Made by a program: the position numbers and the translations under genes. Positions 27,535 through 35,636 of a DNA stretch of 64,000 bases are shown here, one piece after another. Source of the stretch: Polynucleobacter sinensis (GTDB lineage: Bacteria > Pseudomonadota > Gammaproteobacteria > Burkholderiales > Burkholderiaceae); assembly GCF_001595985.1 (NCBI RefSeq), contig NZ_LOJJ01000018.1, positions 248,001 through 312,000 on the forward strand. Direction: 5' to 3'. The notes beneath the pieces were generated by a model. That model saw only the letters and a program-made list of their open reading frames with translations, ran no database searches and was not told where the DNA came from. Position 1 is the first letter of the stretch. Each line of letters opens with the position of its first letter.

Positions 27535-28134
27535 ATGATTGACACAATGAATACCACCAATACAAAGTCAGCACCAGCCAATGAACACCTCATTTGGGTC
27601 GATATGGAGATGTCTGGTTTAGATCCTGAAAAAGAGCGGATCCTGGAAATCGCCATTATTGTGACCGACGCGCATCTCAATATGATTGCGACGGCTCCAG
27701 TATGGGTAGTGCATCAAGAAGATGCATTGTTAGATGCAATGGATGCTTGGAATAAGGGCACCCATGGACGCTCCGGTCTAATCGATAAGGTGAAGGCTTC
27801 AACTGTGGATGAAGCTACAGTTGAGGCAGAATGTATTGCCTTTTTGAAGAAATACATCAAGCCCGGTATTGCGCCGATGTGCGGTAATACGATTGGCCAA
27901 GATAGGCGCTTTATGGCGAAATATATGCCAAAACTAGAAGCCTTCTTTCACTATCGGAATATTGATGTATCGACTCTGAAAGAGCTCTGTAAGCGTTGGC
28001 ATCCAGAGCTTCTTAAGGGTTTTACAAAAAAACAGGCACACACGGCTTTAGCTGATATTGAAGAATCAATCGAAGAGCTGAAGTATTACCGCGAGAAATT
28101 CATTGTCCCCTTGCCAGCGCAAGCCTCAAGCTAA
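27535..28134 (+). CDS. orn: Oligoribonuclease
   Basis: A DEDDh 3'-5' exoribonuclease that clears 2-5 nt RNAs (and pGpG) at the end of mRNA decay. The motif [20 protein letters not shown] holds the first Asp-x-Glu, [10 protein letters not shown] the second, and [11 protein letters not shown] the final His and Asp. The length of 199 is slightly more than usual because of a short N-terminal extension; the ATG at 27547 is an alternative start. A bidirectional terminator at 28149 separates it from mog. Confidence 0.96.
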   Translation: MIDTMNTTNTKSAPANEHLIWVDMEMSGLDPEKERILEIAIIVTDAHLNMIATAPVWVVHQEDALLDAMDAWNKGTHGRSGLIDKVKASTVDEATVEAECIAFLKKYIKPGIAPMCGNTIGQDRRFMAKYMPKLEAFFHYRNIDVSTLKELCKRWHPELLKGFTKKQAHTALADIEESIEELKYYREKFIVPLPAQASS

Positions 28135-28148
28135 GGCATGAGATCAAG

Positions 28149-28173
28149 AAAAAGGTCCAATATGGGCCTTTTT
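28149..28173. terminator. Bidirectional terminator between orn and mog
   Basis: AAAAAGGTCC (28149-28158) pairs with GGGCCTTTTT (28164-28173) with one G-U pair and a 5-base loop. T-runs on both strands serve both convergent genes. Confidence 0.88.
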
Positions 28174-28189
28174 AGAATCCCTGACTCAA

Positions 28190-28813
28190 TCATTTTTTGA
28201 TGGCGCTTTTGGGTCTAAATGCTTTGACGATGGTTTCATCAGTTTCAATATACGGCCCGCCAATGAGATCAATGCAGTAGGGTACGGCTGCAAAGATGCC
28301 GGGAACAATTGATTTACCCTCTGCATCCCTCAAGCCCTCTAGAGTTTCCTTAATGGATTTGGGTTGGCCAGGTAAATTGATCACCAGGGCGGTATGGCCC
28401 TCAATTTCTCGTAAAACGGCTGTTTGACGGGACAGAATGGCTGTTGGCACGAAGCGCAGGCTGATTTGACGCATTTGCTCGCCAAATCCAGGCATTTCGC
28501 GGGTTCCAGCATCAAGGGTGGCCTCAGGGGTCACATCTCTGCGAGAGGGGCCTGTACCGCCTGTAGTGAGGATTAAATCGCACCCCAGCTCATCCGCCAG
28601 CTCCACAATGGTTTCTGTAATAATCTCGCGCTCATCGGCGATGAGACGCTCATGAAAGACGCATGGGGTGCTGATAGCGTTTTGAAGCCAGGTTTGCAGT
28701 GCGGGAATCCCCTCGTCGGTATATATACCCTTGCTTGCTCTATCGGAGATCGAAATTAGGCCAATTTTGATTTCATTGGGGGAGGATCGTTTCCAGGCTT
28801 CGGTATGCTTCAT
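28190..28813 (-). CDS. mog: Molybdopterin adenylyltransferase
   Basis: Adenylylates molybdopterin before MoeA inserts molybdate. IGLISISDRASKGIYTDEGI and the nucleotide-binding TTGGTGPSRRDVTPEAT are diagnostic. The length of 207 is close to E. coli Mog (195). It is separated by about 7 kb from the moaA-mobA-moeA operon at 35637-38678. It diverges from pmbA across only 26 bases. Confidence 0.93.
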   Translation of the reverse strand: MKHTEAWKRSSPNEIKIGLISISDRASKGIYTDEGIPALQTWLQNAISTPCVFHERLIADEREIITETIVELADELGCDLILTTGGTGPSRRDVTPEATLDAGTREMPGFGEQMRQISLRFVPTAILSRQTAVLREIEGHTALVINLPGQPKSIKETLEGLRDAEGKSIVPGIFAAVPYCIDLIGGPYIETDETIVKAFRPKSAIKK

Positions 28814-28839
28814 GTTTCTATTCTAGCTATTATTAGGAC

Positions 28840-30186
28840 ATGTTTACATACTCATCAAATCAGTTTCAAGAAATCGTTGATTTCATGCTTAAAGAGGCCA
28901 AAAGAAGGGGTGCCTCAGATGCCATAGCCGAGATCTCCGAAGGTCAAGGTCTTTCGGTGACGGTCCGCAAAGGTGAAGTGGAGACAATTGAGCAAAGTCT
29001 CGATAAACAGGTTGGGGTTACCGTATTTTTAGGACATCGACGGGGCAATGCGAGTACCAGCGATTTTTCCAGGGAATCTTTAAAAACTACTATCGAGGCG
29101 GCATATCATATTGCTCAACATACGGCGGAGGATGTTTGCGCAGGACCTGCTGAAAAAGCACTCCTAGAAAAAAATCCCTTAGATCTCGATTTGTATCATC
29201 CATGGAATTTGGATTCCGCCACAGCAATAGAGATTGCCCGTGCTGCTGAGGGCGCTGCTTTTGCCGTAAGCAAGCAAATTCAAAATAGTGATGGTGCTTC
29301 CGTTTCAGCGCATCACGCCCATTTCATGATGGGGACCAGCCATGGTTTCATGGGGGGTTATCCATTTTCACGTCACTATATTTCTTGCGCTCCTATTGCA
29401 AATGAGGGTGGTAAAAATGGTCGCATGCAAAGGGATGATTGGTATTCCAGCTCGCGAATTCCAGAGGCGTTGGCAGATCCTGCGGCAATTGGTCGATATG
29501 CGGCAGAGCGAGCACTTTCAAGGCTCAAGGCAAGATCGCTCACCACCCGTCGTTGCCCAGTGATTTTTGAAGCTCCATTAGCTGCTGGCTTATTAGGTGG
29601 CTTGGTTCAAGCGGTCTCAGGTGGCGCTTTATATCGTCGCTCAAGCTTTTTATTAGATAGCTTAGGTAAACAGGTTTTACCCAAACATATTAGCCTTTTG
29701 GAAAATCCCCACCTCAAAGGAATGACAGGAAGCGCGCCATTCGATGAAGAGGGCGTCAAGACTTCTGCCAGAACAGTAGTCGATAAGGGAATCTTGCAGG
29801 GTTACTTCTTATCCACTTATTCTGCGCGCAAGTTAGGCATGCAGACAACCGGCAATGCCGGTGGTTCACACCACTTAACATTGCAAAGTCGCAAGACGCC
29901 TAAAGGGGGTTTGCCTGCCTTGTTGAAGGAGATGGGTACTGGGCTCTTGGTAACTGAGTTGATGGGGCAGGGCGTGAACTATGTGACCGGCGACTACTCG
30001 CGAGGCGCCTTTGGTTACTGGGTCGAGAATGGTGAAATTCAATATCCAGTAGAAGAGGTAACCATTGCTGGTAATTTACGAGATATGCTCTTGGATATTC
30101 AAATGATTGGTAGTGATTCATTGATCCGCGGTACCAAGGAGACTGGGTCCATATTAATTGGATCGATGACCATTGGTGGTAAATAA
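28840..30186 (+). CDS. pmbA: TldE/PmbA peptidase-modulator subunit
   Basis: Partner of TldD in a heterodimeric protease that trims modified peptides such as microcin B17 and acts on the CcdA antitoxin. In the known complex TldD carries the zinc. The 448 residues include the N-terminal VTVRKGEVETIEQS domain and the C-terminal GSHHLTLQS and GQGVNYVTGDYSRGAFGYW segments. No tldD lies in the window. The start codon is 26 bases from the divergent mog start. Confidence 0.94.
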   Translation: MFTYSSNQFQEIVDFMLKEAKRRGASDAIAEISEGQGLSVTVRKGEVETIEQSLDKQVGVTVFLGHRRGNASTSDFSRESLKTTIEAAYHIAQHTAEDVCAGPAEKALLEKNPLDLDLYHPWNLDSATAIEIARAAEGAAFAVSKQIQNSDGASVSAHHAHFMMGTSHGFMGGYPFSRHYISCAPIANEGGKNGRMQRDDWYSSSRIPEALADPAAIGRYAAERALSRLKARSLTTRRCPVIFEAPLAAGLLGGLVQAVSGGALYRRSSFLLDSLGKQVLPKHISLLENPHLKGMTGSAPFDEEGVKTSARTVVDKGILQGYFLSTYSARKLGMQTTGNAGGSHHLTLQSRKTPKGGLPALLKEMGTGLLVTELMGQGVNYVTGDYSRGAFGYWVENGEIQYPVEEVTIAGNLRDMLLDIQMIGSDSLIRGTKETGSILIGSMTIGGK

Positions 30187-30234
30187 AGTGATATCAATCA
30201 ATCGTTAAAGCGAAGCGCGAAACCGAAGTGATAT
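30186..30234 (+). repeat. Direct repeat AAGTGATAT, 40 bases apart
   Basis: The 9-base AAGTGATAT occurs at 30186-30194 and 30226-30234, upstream of the TRAP binding protein gene. The spacing is about four helical turns. The second copy merges into a TATAAA -10-like hexamer. Confidence 0.4.
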
Positions 30235-30286
30235 AAAAGCAAAATACAAAACTAAAATAGATGCAATCAATTTGAAGGAGAGAGTA

Positions 30287-31369
30287 ATGCAAAGACGTTC
30301 TTTTTTAAAGAAAGCTACCATTGGCGCAGGCGCAGCAGCGTTGGCTACCCCAGTAGTGGCGCAGAGCTTGCCAACGCTCAACTGGCGTTTGGTGTCCAGT
30401 TTTCCGAAATCCCTAGATACTTTATTTGGCACCCCAGAGGTATTTGCAAGTGCATTACGCAAAGCAACTGACGGTAAATTTAATGTCAAAGTCTTTGCCG
30501 CTGGAGAGGTGGTGCCTGCATTGCAGGTATTAGATGCTGTTCAAAACGGTACTGTCGAATGTGGGCACACGGCCAGCTACTATTACCTGGGCAAGAACAG
30601 TGCTTTTATTTTTGATACGGCAGCCCCATTTGGTATGACAGCCCGTCAGCAGGCTGCTTGGATGTTGCACGGTAACGGCATGAAATTGATGCGTGAACTT
30701 TATGCAAGCTACAACATCGTGAATTTTTTGGGCGGACAGACGGGCACTCAGATGGGGGGTTGGTTCCGTAAGGAAATCAAATCACCAGAAGATCTCAAGG
30801 GACTTAAGTTCCGAATCGCAGGCTTTGCAGGCCAAGTGCTTGCAAAGTTAGGAGTAGTTCCTCAACAACTACCAGCCGGTGAAATTTATTCTGCATTAGA
30901 AAAAGGCACGATTGACGCCGCTGAGTTTGTCGGTCCTTATGATGATGAAAAGTTGGGCCTAGCGAAGGTGGCTAAAAATTATTATTACCCCGCATTCTGG
31001 GAGGGTGCGGCTGGGCTCTCATTCTTGGTTAATAAGAAGCAGTGGGATTCTTTGCCGCCTTCATATCAAGCCGCATGGGAAGCAGCTTGCTTTGAAGCTC
31101 ATACTGATATGTGCGCAAAGTATGATGCATTGAACCCGCCAGCATTACAGCGCCTCATTCAGAACGGCGCCGTATTGCGCAAGTTCAATACTTCCGTGTT
31201 AGATGCCTGCTTCAAGGCGGCTCAACAAACCTATGCGGAAGAGTCTGCTAAGAATCCGCAGTTCAAGAAAATATTCGAAGACTATCGCGTATTCAGAAAC
31301 ATGGAGGCCCAGTGGTTTGGTGTTGCCGAGCAAGCCTTTGCGCAGTACAGCTTTGCTAAAAAATTATGA
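30287..31369 (+). CDS. TRAP transporter solute-binding protein with Tat signal
   Basis: A periplasmic DctP-family receptor of about 360 residues. The N-terminus QRRSFLKKATIGAGAAA is a twin-arginine signal, so the protein is probably folded before export. The TRAP-family region SPEDLKGLKFRIAGFAGQV contains the conserved Arg that binds the ligand carboxylate. AAGGAG lies before the ATG at 30287. The usual DctQ and DctM membrane genes are not adjacent, so this is an orphan receptor. The ligand is unknown, probably an organic acid. Confidence 0.9.
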   Translation: MQRRSFLKKATIGAGAAALATPVVAQSLPTLNWRLVSSFPKSLDTLFGTPEVFASALRKATDGKFNVKVFAAGEVVPALQVLDAVQNGTVECGHTASYYYLGKNSAFIFDTAAPFGMTARQQAAWMLHGNGMKLMRELYASYNIVNFLGGQTGTQMGGWFRKEIKSPEDLKGLKFRIAGFAGQVLAKLGVVPQQLPAGEIYSALEKGTIDAAEFVGPYDDEKLGLAKVAKNYYYPAFWEGAAGLSFLVNKKQWDSLPPSYQAAWEAACFEAHTDMCAKYDALNPPALQRLIQNGAVLRKFNTSVLDACFKAAQQTYAEESAKNPQFKKIFEDYRVFRNMEAQWFGVAEQAFAQYSFAKKL

Positions 31370-31390
31370 TGTGATTTGCGATTGCAAATG

Positions 31391-31424
31391 AAATATAAAG
31401 GGCTCCTAGGAGCCCTTTATATTT
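31391..31424. terminator. Bidirectional terminator between TRAP receptor gene and folA
   Basis: Perfect 16-base arms, AAATATAAAGGGCTCC (31391-31406) and its complement (31409-31424), separated by two bases. T-rich on both strands, so it can end both convergent units. Confidence 0.9.
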
Positions 31425-31451
31425 GTGTATCTTTGATACTTAAGCGCGAAA

Positions 31452-31949
31452 TTACTTTCGCTCAAGCGTAATAAAGCTAAAGGTAATGTCGCCCTCAGAT
31501 GCCGGGGTACGTTCTACCTCTTTCCATTCGGATTCGTTGGGCACCTTAAAGAAGGTATCGCCGCCATCCACATCAATATCGATTTCTGTAATGTATAGAC
31601 GATCCGCTTTTGGAAAGGCCTGGGTAAAAAGTTGTTCCCCACCAATAACGAATACGCGGGGGAATTCACTTAAGGTGGCAAGTGCTGCGTCGAGGGAATT
31701 CACCACTTCGGCGCCAGTCAGTCGTAAGTTAGCATTACGGCTCACCACAATATTGCGACGTCCTGGAAGCGGACGGCCAATAGATTCCCAGGTCTTGCGA
31801 CCCATGATGACTGGGTGACCCATCGTCACTTTTTTAAAGAACTGTAGGTCAGCAGAAATCTTCCAAGGCATTTGATTGTCTCGACCAATCACGTGATTGC
31901 GTGAACGGGCGACAATCATGGAGATGGCGGGATGGGTGGCTACAGTCAT
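31452..31949 (-). CDS. folA: Dihydrofolate reductase
   Basis: Reduces dihydrofolate to tetrahydrofolate with NADPH, renewing the cofactor that thymidylate synthase oxidises. SMIVARSRNHVIGRDNQMPW, GRKTWESIGRPLPGR and VFVIGGEQLF are the family motifs. The length of 165 is normal. It follows thyA by 14 bases, a common operon pair. Confidence 0.97.
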   Translation of the reverse strand: MTVATHPAISMIVARSRNHVIGRDNQMPWKISADLQFFKKVTMGHPVIMGRKTWESIGRPLPGRRNIVVSRNANLRLTGAEVVNSLDAALATLSEFPRVFVIGGEQLFTQAFPKADRLYITEIDIDVDGGDTFFKVPNESEWKEVERTPASEGDITFSFITLERK

Positions 31950-31963
31950 GGTGATCTAATTTC

Positions 31964-32758
31964 TTAAACAGCTACAGGGGCTTTAATCGCGGGATGGGAT
32001 TCATAGCCAGCGATCTCAAAATCTTCGAATTCATAATCAAAGATGGAGTCGGGCTTGCGCAAAATTTTGAGTTTCGGTAATGGATAGAAATCTCTTGAGA
32101 GTTGAAGGTCGACTTGCTCAAGGTGATTGCTATAGAGATGGCAGTCGCCACCAGTCCAAACAAAGTCACCAACTTCAAGATTGCACTGTTGCGCCATCAT
32201 GTGGGTTAATAAAGCATAGCTAGCGATGTTGAAGGGTACGCCTAAGAAAATATCCGCACTACGTTGATAGAGTTGACATGACAATTTCCCGTCAGCAACA
32301 TAGAACTGAAAGAAAGCATGACATGGTGCTAGTGCCATTCGCGGAATATCTGCCACGTTCCAGGCTGAGACAATAATGCGACGAGAGTCAGGATTCTTTT
32401 TAAGCGTTTCTACAACCTCGGCGATTTGATCGATATGTTGCCCATTAGGGGCTGGCCAAGAACGCCACTGATAGCCGTAAATGGGGCCGAGATCACCATC
32501 AGGTGCAGCCCATTCATTCCAAATGGAAACACCACGCTCTTTAAGCCAGTTGTTATCTGTACTGCCTTGGAGGAACCAGAGTAATTCCAAAATGATGGAC
32601 TTTAGGTGCAGCTTCTTAGTGGTTACCATTGGAAAGCCTTCAGCCAAATTAAAGCGCATTTGGTGGCCAAAGATAGAGATCGTGCCTGTTCCGGTTCTAT
32701 CGGATTTTTGGACGCCCTTTTCGAGGACTTCCTTCATGAGATTGTGATATTGACGCAT
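31964..32758 (-). CDS. thyA: Thymidylate synthase
   Basis: Methylates dUMP to dTMP using methylene-THF. The catalytic cysteine is in [14 protein letters not shown], dUMP contacts are in [18 protein letters not shown], and the Arg and Asp near the start ([13 protein letters not shown]) match. The length of 264 equals the E. coli enzyme. Cotranscribed with folA downstream. No clear ribosome site is seen before the ATG. Confidence 0.98.
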   Translation of the reverse strand: MRQYHNLMKEVLEKGVQKSDRTGTGTISIFGHQMRFNLAEGFPMVTTKKLHLKSIILELLWFLQGSTDNNWLKERGVSIWNEWAAPDGDLGPIYGYQWRSWPAPNGQHIDQIAEVVETLKKNPDSRRIIVSAWNVADIPRMALAPCHAFFQFYVADGKLSCQLYQRSADIFLGVPFNIASYALLTHMMAQQCNLEVGDFVWTGGDCHLYSNHLEQVDLQLSRDFYPLPKLKILRKPDSIFDYEFEDFEIAGYESHPAIKAPVAV

Positions 32759-32796
32759 GGGTTTATTCAGTCAAATAATTCAGTGATATGGAGAGC

Positions 32797-33840
32797 TTAC
32801 TCGATTGTCGGCAAGCTTACCCCGAGCGCTTTATGAAGCTTGGGGGAGGTCGTGGTGTATTGGAGTTGAATCTGCTTTTCTGGGGCTATGTAGGCAGCTG
32901 CAGCAAATGCCGCTAAGGCCGCCTCATGAAATCCCGACAAAATCAGCTTTTTCTTGCCTGGGTAAATATTGATATCCCCCACGGCATAAATTCCTGGGGT
33001 GCTGGTCTGAAACTGGGCGGTATCAACGGCTATTTGTTTGCGGTCAATATTCAATCCCCAGTTAGCGATTGGACCGAGTTTGGGGGAGAGGCCATAGAAG
33101 AGTAAGAGGGAGTCTAGGCCAATCATTTGGACTTCACCATCAATATTGGTAACTGCAATTTCACTCAGTTTTCCATTCGATAATTCAAGACCGGTAATTT
33201 GGCCAATCAATAATTGCATTTCTCCCGCTGTGCAAAGGGTGCGCATCTTGGCTACGGATTGCGGGGCAGCCCTAAAGTCATCGCGACGATGAATGAGGGT
33301 GACGCTCGCCGCCTTATCAACAAAGTGCAGTGCCCAGTCAAGTGCAGAGTCGCCGCCACCGCAAATCACAATGCGTTTATCTTGAAATTGCTCGGGATCT
33401 CTGACGCGGTAGAAGACTTGCTGATCTACAAAAGATTCTATGCCATCAAGATTGAGGGTGCGAGGTTGAAATGCGCCGACGCCACCGGCAATAAAAACAG
33501 TCTTGCTGAGAAAGTGTTGATCTTGTGATGTGCCAATCAGAAACCGGCCATCTGCTTGTTTCTCAAGAGTAGAAACTTCTTGATTTAAATGAAACTGGGG
33601 GGCAAATGGTTTGATTTGTTGGAGTAGGTTGCTAATGAGTTCGCGACCTGTGCATACGGGGATCGCAGGAATATCGTAGATCGGCTTATCGGGGTATAGC
33701 TCGATGCATTGACCGCCTACCTCAGGTAGGGAGTCAATGACATGGGCTTTGATTTCTAGAAGTCCAAGTTCGAAGACCTGGAAGAGTCCCACTGGACCGG
33801 CGCCAATAATGACTGCATCGGTTTCAATGGGGGAGTGCAA
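32797..33840 (-). CDS. Ferredoxin-NADP reductase, thioredoxin-reductase-like type
   Basis: A 347-residue FAD/NAD(P)H flavoprotein. The FAD dinucleotide motif [13 protein letters not shown] is near residue 12, a second NADP motif [13 protein letters not shown] lies mid-protein, and [19 protein letters not shown] near the C-terminus is typical of YumC-type FNR. There is no CxxC redox pair, which excludes thioredoxin reductase. It starts one base after the fdxA stop, so it is probably the NADP partner of that ferredoxin. Confidence 0.9.
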   Translation of the reverse strand: MHSPIETDAVIIGAGPVGLFQVFELGLLEIKAHVIDSLPEVGGQCIELYPDKPIYDIPAIPVCTGRELISNLLQQIKPFAPQFHLNQEVSTLEKQADGRFLIGTSQDQHFLSKTVFIAGGVGAFQPRTLNLDGIESFVDQQVFYRVRDPEQFQDKRIVICGGGDSALDWALHFVDKAASVTLIHRRDDFRAAPQSVAKMRTLCTAGEMQLLIGQITGLELSNGKLSEIAVTNIDGEVQMIGLDSLLLFYGLSPKLGPIANWGLNIDRKQIAVDTAQFQTSTPGIYAVGDINIYPGKKKLILSGFHEAALAAFAAAAYIAPEKQIQLQYTTTSPKLHKALGVSLPTIE

Positions 33841-33841
33841 T

Positions 33842-34165
33842 TTACTTTACCAATTGGTCGAGTTTATTTTTAACGTCTTTCCACTCTTCAGCATCTGGTA
33901 ATGGTGCTTTAGATTTAGTGATGGATGTCCATGAAGGTGACAGGTCTGCATTTAATTGAATAAATGTTTGCTGATCGCCTGGTACATCATCTTCTGCATA
34001 GATGGCATTGACTGGGCACTCAGGAACACACACTGCGCAATCGATGCATTCGTCCGGGTCGATTACCAGAAAGTTAGGGCCTTCGCGAAAACAATCGACA
34101 GGGCAGACGTCAACGCAATCTGTGTATTTGCAACGGATACAGGCTTCAGTAACAACGTAAGTCAT
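33842..34165 (-). CDS. fdxA: Ferredoxin of the FdxA (7Fe-8S) type
   Basis: A 107-residue electron carrier. Two cysteine clusters are visible: [17 protein letters not shown] near residues 9-25 and [12 protein letters not shown] near 40-51, as in Azotobacter FdxA with one 3Fe and one 4Fe centre. The C-terminal half is the long acidic tail usual for this type. It is directly upstream of the ferredoxin-NADP reductase gene with one base between. Confidence 0.93.
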   Translation of the reverse strand: MTYVVTEACIRCKYTDCVDVCPVDCFREGPNFLVIDPDECIDCAVCVPECPVNAIYAEDDVPGDQQTFIQLNADLSPSWTSITKSKAPLPDAEEWKDVKNKLDQLVK

Positions 34166-34183
34166 GATGGTTTGGATGTGAGG

Positions 34184-34238
34184 AGCCTAAATTTTTAGGC
34201 TGCCAAGTTGTAAAACCTCAATTTTAGCCGAATCAGCC
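34184..34238. promoter_or_regulatory. Clustered AGCCT/AGGC dyads in the fdxA divergent region
   Basis: AGCCTAAA (34184-34191) and TTTAGGCT (34194-34201) form an almost perfect dyad. A second, weaker GCCT...AGGC pair follows within the next 40 bases. They lie in the 119-base gap between fdxA and the 2-hydroxyacid dehydrogenase and could be an operator or a leader hairpin. Confidence 0.35.
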
Positions 34239-34284
34239 TATTTTTCAGGCAAAAGTATGTAATTACTTGGGGTAAAGTCACGCT

Positions 34285-35298
34285 ATGAATACTCAAGCCA
34301 TTACCCCCGCATTTACTCATAAGCCGAAGATTTTGGTTGCAAGAGCCATATTTCCTGAGGCGCTAGCTAAATTAGAGAAGTCTTACGAGGTTCGATCTAA
34401 TCAATCTGACCGAATCTTCACCCCAGAAGAGCTCCAAAATGCCCTCTCGGAGGTGGAGGGGGCCTTGGTTGCTGGTAGCGAGCGAATTGATGCTAGCGCC
34501 CTGAGTCGCGCTAAAAATCTCAAGATTGTTGCCAATATCTCCGTTGGCTATAACAACTTTGATGTGCCAGCGATTACTGCTGCTGGTGTTATGGCAAGCA
34601 ATACCCCTGATGTCCTTACGGATACCACGGCGGATTTTGGTTTTGCATTACTCATGGCTACGGCAAGACGTATTACCGAATCTGAGCATTGGGTGAGAAA
34701 TGGGAAGTGGGATCAATGGTCGATTGTGAATAACCCGCTCGGGATGGATTTGCATCACAGCACCGTAGGCATTATTGGCATGGGTCGTATTGGTCAAGGT
34801 ATTGCGAAGCGTGCCTTAGGCTTTGGAATGAAGGTGATTTATCACAATCGTAGTCATCTCTCGGTTGAGGATGAAAAATCTTGTGGTGCTACTTATGTTT
34901 CCAAGGAAGAATTACTTCGCACTGCTGATCATGTGGTGTTGGTGTTGCCTTACACCGCACAAAATCATCACACCATTGGCGCTGCAGAAATTGCCATGAT
35001 GAAGCCAACTGCAACTCTGATTAATATTGCTCGTGGCGGAATTGTTGATGATGTCGCTTTAGCTCAAGCCCTGCAATCGGGAAAGATTTTTGCTGCTGGA
35101 TTGGATGTGTTTGAGGGTGAGCCTAAAGTGCATCCGGAATTGCTGAAATGCAGCAATATTGTTTTGGCTCCACACATTGCGAGTGCTACAGAAAAAACGC
35201 GTAGGGCGATGGTAGATCTGGCGATTGAAAACTTAGATGCAGCGCTTGCTGGCAGAAAACCACCAAGCTTGATTAATGCTGAAGTATTTGGTGCTTAA
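34285..35298 (+). CDS. D-isomer-specific 2-hydroxyacid dehydrogenase (glyoxylate/hydroxypyruvate reductase-like)
   Basis: NAD(P)H-dependent reduction of a 2-keto acid. The nucleotide motif GIIGMGRIGQGIAKRA is followed by YHNRS, which suggests NADP preference. The catalytic Arg is in NIARGGIVDD, the Glu in DVFEGEP and the His in LAPHIASAT. The 337 residues include a short N-terminal extension. A glyoxylate or 2-ketogluconate reductase role is plausible, but the substrate is not determined. Confidence 0.88.
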   Translation: MNTQAITPAFTHKPKILVARAIFPEALAKLEKSYEVRSNQSDRIFTPEELQNALSEVEGALVAGSERIDASALSRAKNLKIVANISVGYNNFDVPAITAAGVMASNTPDVLTDTTADFGFALLMATARRITESEHWVRNGKWDQWSIVNNPLGMDLHHSTVGIIGMGRIGQGIAKRALGFGMKVIYHNRSHLSVEDEKSCGATYVSKEELLRTADHVVLVLPYTAQNHHTIGAAEIAMMKPTATLINIARGGIVDDVALAQALQSGKIFAAGLDVFEGEPKVHPELLKCSNIVLAPHIASATEKTRRAMVDLAIENLDAALAGRKPPSLINAEVFGA

Positions 35299-35314
35299 GA
35301 AGGAGTGAGGCCTA

Positions 35315-35348
35315 TTGAAGTCGACTGAAATTTAGTCGGCTTCAATTT
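35315..35348. terminator. Terminator between 2-hydroxyacid dehydrogenase and the molybdenum-cofactor operon
   Basis: TTGAAGTCGACT (35315-35326) pairs with AGTCGGCTTCAA (35334-35345), one G-U, with a 7-base loop. It overlaps the stop codon of the minus-strand membrane gene. Confidence 0.75.
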
Positions 35349-35625
35349 CTTCTGGAAGCTCTCTCAGTGCAAGTTCGATTCCGCCAAACTTACCTGCAAC
35401 CCAGTTGTATACCTTGCAAGCAATCCACAATAAGGCAAAACCAAGCAAAGCATTGAGGATCAATGCGGAGAGTACGGTAAATCCAGGGATTGCGCCGTCG
35501 CGAATGAAAGCCACAAACAGGGCTAATAAAACGATTGGCACGGAGAAGCAGAGATAAACCAAAACTAGGGTTTTGGCGGTATGCATTGGATCAACGAAGG
35601 CGATTTCTTTTTTGGTGAGTTTCAT
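35332..35625 (-). CDS. Small two-helix membrane protein of unknown function
   Basis: A 97-residue protein with hydrophobic helices near residues 17-40 and 47-72. The end, YNWVAGKFGGIELAL, resembles the DUF3566-type membrane domain. I placed the start at the ATG at 35625 (MKLTKKE). The open frame runs 32 codons further up into moeA, but that part is Arg-rich and unlike a protein N-terminus. It begins 11 bases after the moeA stop, so it is probably the last gene of the molybdenum-cofactor operon. No role is known. Confidence 0.7.
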   Translation of the reverse strand: MKLTKKEIAFVDPMHTAKTLVLVYLCFSVPIVLLALFVAFIRDGAIPGFTVLSALILNALLGFALLWIACKVYNWVAGKFGGIELALRELPEEIEAD

Positions 35626-35636
35626 GAGATGCAATC

